NCBI GenBank assembly: GCA_030425715.1
Contig: JAUIAA010000104.1
Span: forward strand, 1 to 7,460
Direction of reading: 5' to 3'
Source of the DNA: Bacteroidia bacterium
Lineage (GTDB): Bacteria > Bacteroidota > Bacteroidia > Flavobacteriales > Flavobacteriaceae
DNA: 7,460 bases
Both the position numbers and the translations under genes were made by a program. A model generated the notes under the pieces. That model was not told the origin of the DNA. It was given only the letters and a program-made list of their open reading frames with translations, and did not search any database. Shown here one piece after another: positions 6,045 to 7,460 of this stretch (positions within the stretch are counted from its first letter, which is position 1; the number at the start of each line of letters is the position of its first letter).

Positions 6045-6070
6045 ATTTGTCGTCCCCTAAAAAAAAGATT

Positions 6071-7372
6071 ATGGAAAACACTAAAATTGCTATTGTAGGA
6101 TTAGGTTATGTAGGCCTACCATTAGCCGTTGAATTTGCAAAAAAATATCAAGTTGTTGGATTTGATGTCAATAAAAAAAGAGTAGAGGAACTTAGAAATA
6201 ACAACGATTTTACTTTAGAAACTTCTACAAAAGATTTAGAAAGTGTAAACGTAAATTCTTTAACAGAGCTAAAGAATAATAAAACAGGACTTTGGCTTTC
6301 TTGTGACCTTGATGATATTAAAGATTCTAATTTTTATGTAGTTACCGTTCCAACACCGATTGATAAAAGTAAACAACCAGATTTAACCCCACTATATAAG
6401 GCTAGCGAATCCGTTGGAAAAGTTTTAAGTAAAAACGATATTGTAGTTTATGAATCTACTGTTTTCCCAGGTGCTACGGAAGATGAATGTATACCTATTT
6501 TAGAAAAAGTATCGGGTTTAACTTTTAATAAAGATTTTTTTGCAGGATATTCTCCAGAAAGAATTAACCCAGGAGATAAAAAACATACCGTTACTAAAAT
6601 TTTAAAAGTAACTTCTGGTTCTACACCAGAAATAGCCAAAATTGTGGATAACATTTACAAATCGGTTATTGTGGCAGGAACCCATTTGGCACCTTCTATT
6701 AAAGTTGCCGAAGCTGCCAAAGTAATTGAAAATTCACAACGCGATGTAAATATTGCCTTTGTAAATGAGTTGTCAAAAATTTTCCGTTTGATGGATATTG
6801 ATACCAATGAAGTGTTAGAGGCTGCTGGAACCAAATGGAATTTTTTACCGTTTAAGCCAGGTTTGGTTGGCGGGCATTGTATTGGCGTTGACCCATATTA
6901 TTTGGCACAAAAAGCAAAACAATTAGGATATAACCCTGAAATAATACTTGCAGGTAGAAGGTTGAATGATAGTATGGGGCCATTTGTGGCGCAGGAAACG
7001 ATTAAATTAATGATTAAAAAAGGTATTTCTGTACACAATTCAGATGTTTTGGTATTGGGTATAACTTTTAAGGAAGATTGTCCAGATATTAGAAATTCGA
7101 GAGTAATTGATATTATTGAAGAATTAAAATCTTACCATGTAAATGTTGATATTTTTGATCCTTGGGCAAATAAAGAGGAAGTAAAACACGAGTATGGGGT
7201 AGATTTAATTTGTGATTTTAAAGCACTGAATAAAAAGTATAGTGCTATTATTTTAGCCGTGTCACATAGAGAATTTATGACCATTGATTTAAATGCATTA
7301 GTAGCCCAGCCAAATGTTATATTTGATGTGAAATCTATATTGGACAAAAACAGCATCGATAGTCGACTTTAA
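6071..7372 (+). CDS. UDP-N-acetylhexosamine 6-dehydrogenase (WbpA/WbpO/TviB group nucleotide sugar dehydrogenase)
   Basis: This cytosolic enzyme oxidises C6 of a UDP-sugar with two NAD+ to give a UDP-uronic acid, a precursor for the polymer. The 433 residues hold the NAD-binding VGLGYVGLP (9-17) with FDV at 31-33, YESTVFPGATE (127-137), GYSPERINPGD (159-169), the central KVIENSQRDVNIAFVNEL (217-234), the catalytic Cys270 in GLVGGHCIGVDPYYL (264-278), and the C-terminal UDP-binding domain with GITFKEDCPDIRNSR (330-344). The ENSQRDVNIAF signature resembles the ENTQRDLNIA of WbpA/TviB rather than typical UDP-glucose dehydrogenases, so UDP-GlcNAc or UDP-GalNAc is the favoured substrate (an inference). 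An in-frame TTG at 6047 would add eight residues (MSSPKKKI) and lies 2 bases after the previous stop. The ATG at 6071 is preferred: it follows an A-rich leader and places the Rossmann strand directly at the N-terminus. A sugar epimerase gene begins 18 bases downstream. Confidence 0.93.
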   Translation: MENTKIAIVGLGYVGLPLAVEFAKKYQVVGFDVNKKRVEELRNNNDFTLETSTKDLESVNVNSLTELKNNKTGLWLSCDLDDIKDSNFYVVTVPTPIDKSKQPDLTPLYKASESVGKVLSKNDIVVYESTVFPGATEDECIPILEKVSGLTFNKDFFAGYSPERINPGDKKHTVTKILKVTSGSTPEIAKIVDNIYKSVIVAGTHLAPSIKVAEAAKVIENSQRDVNIAFVNELSKIFRLMDIDTNEVLEAAGTKWNFLPFKPGLVGGHCIGVDPYYLAQKAKQLGYNPEIILAGRRLNDSMGPFVAQETIKLMIKKGISVHNSDVLVLGITFKEDCPDIRNSRVIDIIEELKSYHVNVDIFDPWANKEEVKHEYGVDLICDFKALNKKYSAIILAVSHREFMTIDLNALVAQPNVIFDVKSILDKNSIDSRL

Positions 7373-7390
7373 TTTTAAAACCCTTGCAAA

Positions 7391-7460
7391 ATGAAAAAAA
7401 CAGTATTGGTTACTGGAGCTGCTGGTTTTATCGGTCACCACCTTTCTAAATTATTAGTAA
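7391..7460 (+). CDS. NAD-dependent sugar epimerase/dehydratase, first 23 codons only (cut by window edge)
   Basis: The reading frame starts at ATG 7391 after an A-rich leader (CTTGCAAA) and runs off the right edge. The visible residues, MKKTVLVTGAAGFIGHHLSK and then LLV, are the first strand and glycine-rich turn of an extended short-chain dehydrogenase/reductase, with TGAAGFIG (8-15) matching TGxxGFIG. Such proteins act on nucleotide sugars as 4-epimerases, 4,6-dehydratases or related enzymes. Following a WbpO/TviB-like dehydrogenase, a UDP-GlcNAc/GlcA C4-epimerase (WbpP/TviC-like or UDP-glucuronate epimerase) is the most likely identity, but 23 residues cannot decide it. It is probably in the same operon. 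Confidence 0.82.
   Translation, partial: MKKTVLVTGAAGFIGHHLSKLLV

Noticed and set aside
6047..6070. TTG start for the nucleotide sugar dehydrogenase
   Set aside because: It would add a short Lys-rich tail before the Rossmann strand; the ATG at 6071 has a normal A-rich leader and fits the family start.

Overview
The window looks like a piece of a Bacteroidota chromosome, most likely Flavobacteriia. Four things point there: AT-rich DNA, A-rich translation leaders without clear Shine-Dalgarno sites, promoter-like sites of the Bacteroidota type (TTG, 19 bases, TAnnTTTG), and recognisable proteins (the start of SecA, the acidic DUF2795 protein, a Wza-like export lipoprotein and a Wzc-like kinase with a tyrosine-rich tail). 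The organism call is made from sequence character, not from a database match.

Left part (1-2078), all on the minus strand. Reading in the direction of transcription, from high to low coordinates, there is a class I SAM-dependent methyltransferase with a TTG start, then a PduO-type cob(I)alamin adenosyltransferase 12 bases later, then a small DUF2795 protein with its own promoter and a terminator, then the first 89 codons of secA, which runs off the left edge. These look like core chromosomal genes.

Right part (2116-7460), all on the plus strand. A promoter in the divergent gap at 2079-2167 starts a polysaccharide (capsule, exopolysaccharide or O-antigen) operon. Its genes are an outer-membrane export lipoprotein (Wza-like), a chain-length/co-polymerase tyrosine autokinase (Wzc-like), a small initiating phosphoglycosyl transferase, a UDP-N-acetylhexosamine 6-dehydrogenase of the WbpA/WbpO/TviB group, and the first 23 codons of an NAD-dependent sugar epimerase/dehydratase cut by the right edge. 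Gaps are 14 to 26 bases, so co-transcription is likely. The transferase would load the first sugar phosphate onto undecaprenyl phosphate. The dehydrogenase and epimerase would make an amino-uronic acid donor. The kinase and export protein would control chain length and move the polymer through the periplasm and outer membrane.

I found no clearly new system. The most notable points are the in-frame Gly-Tyr repeat in the kinase tail, an Asp-to-Gly change in its Walker A' motif, the lack of a phosphatase gene between export protein and kinase, and a second glycine-rich motif in the methyltransferase. No tRNA, rRNA, CRISPR, insertion sequence or attachment site was seen. No gene-free stretch exceeds 300 bases.
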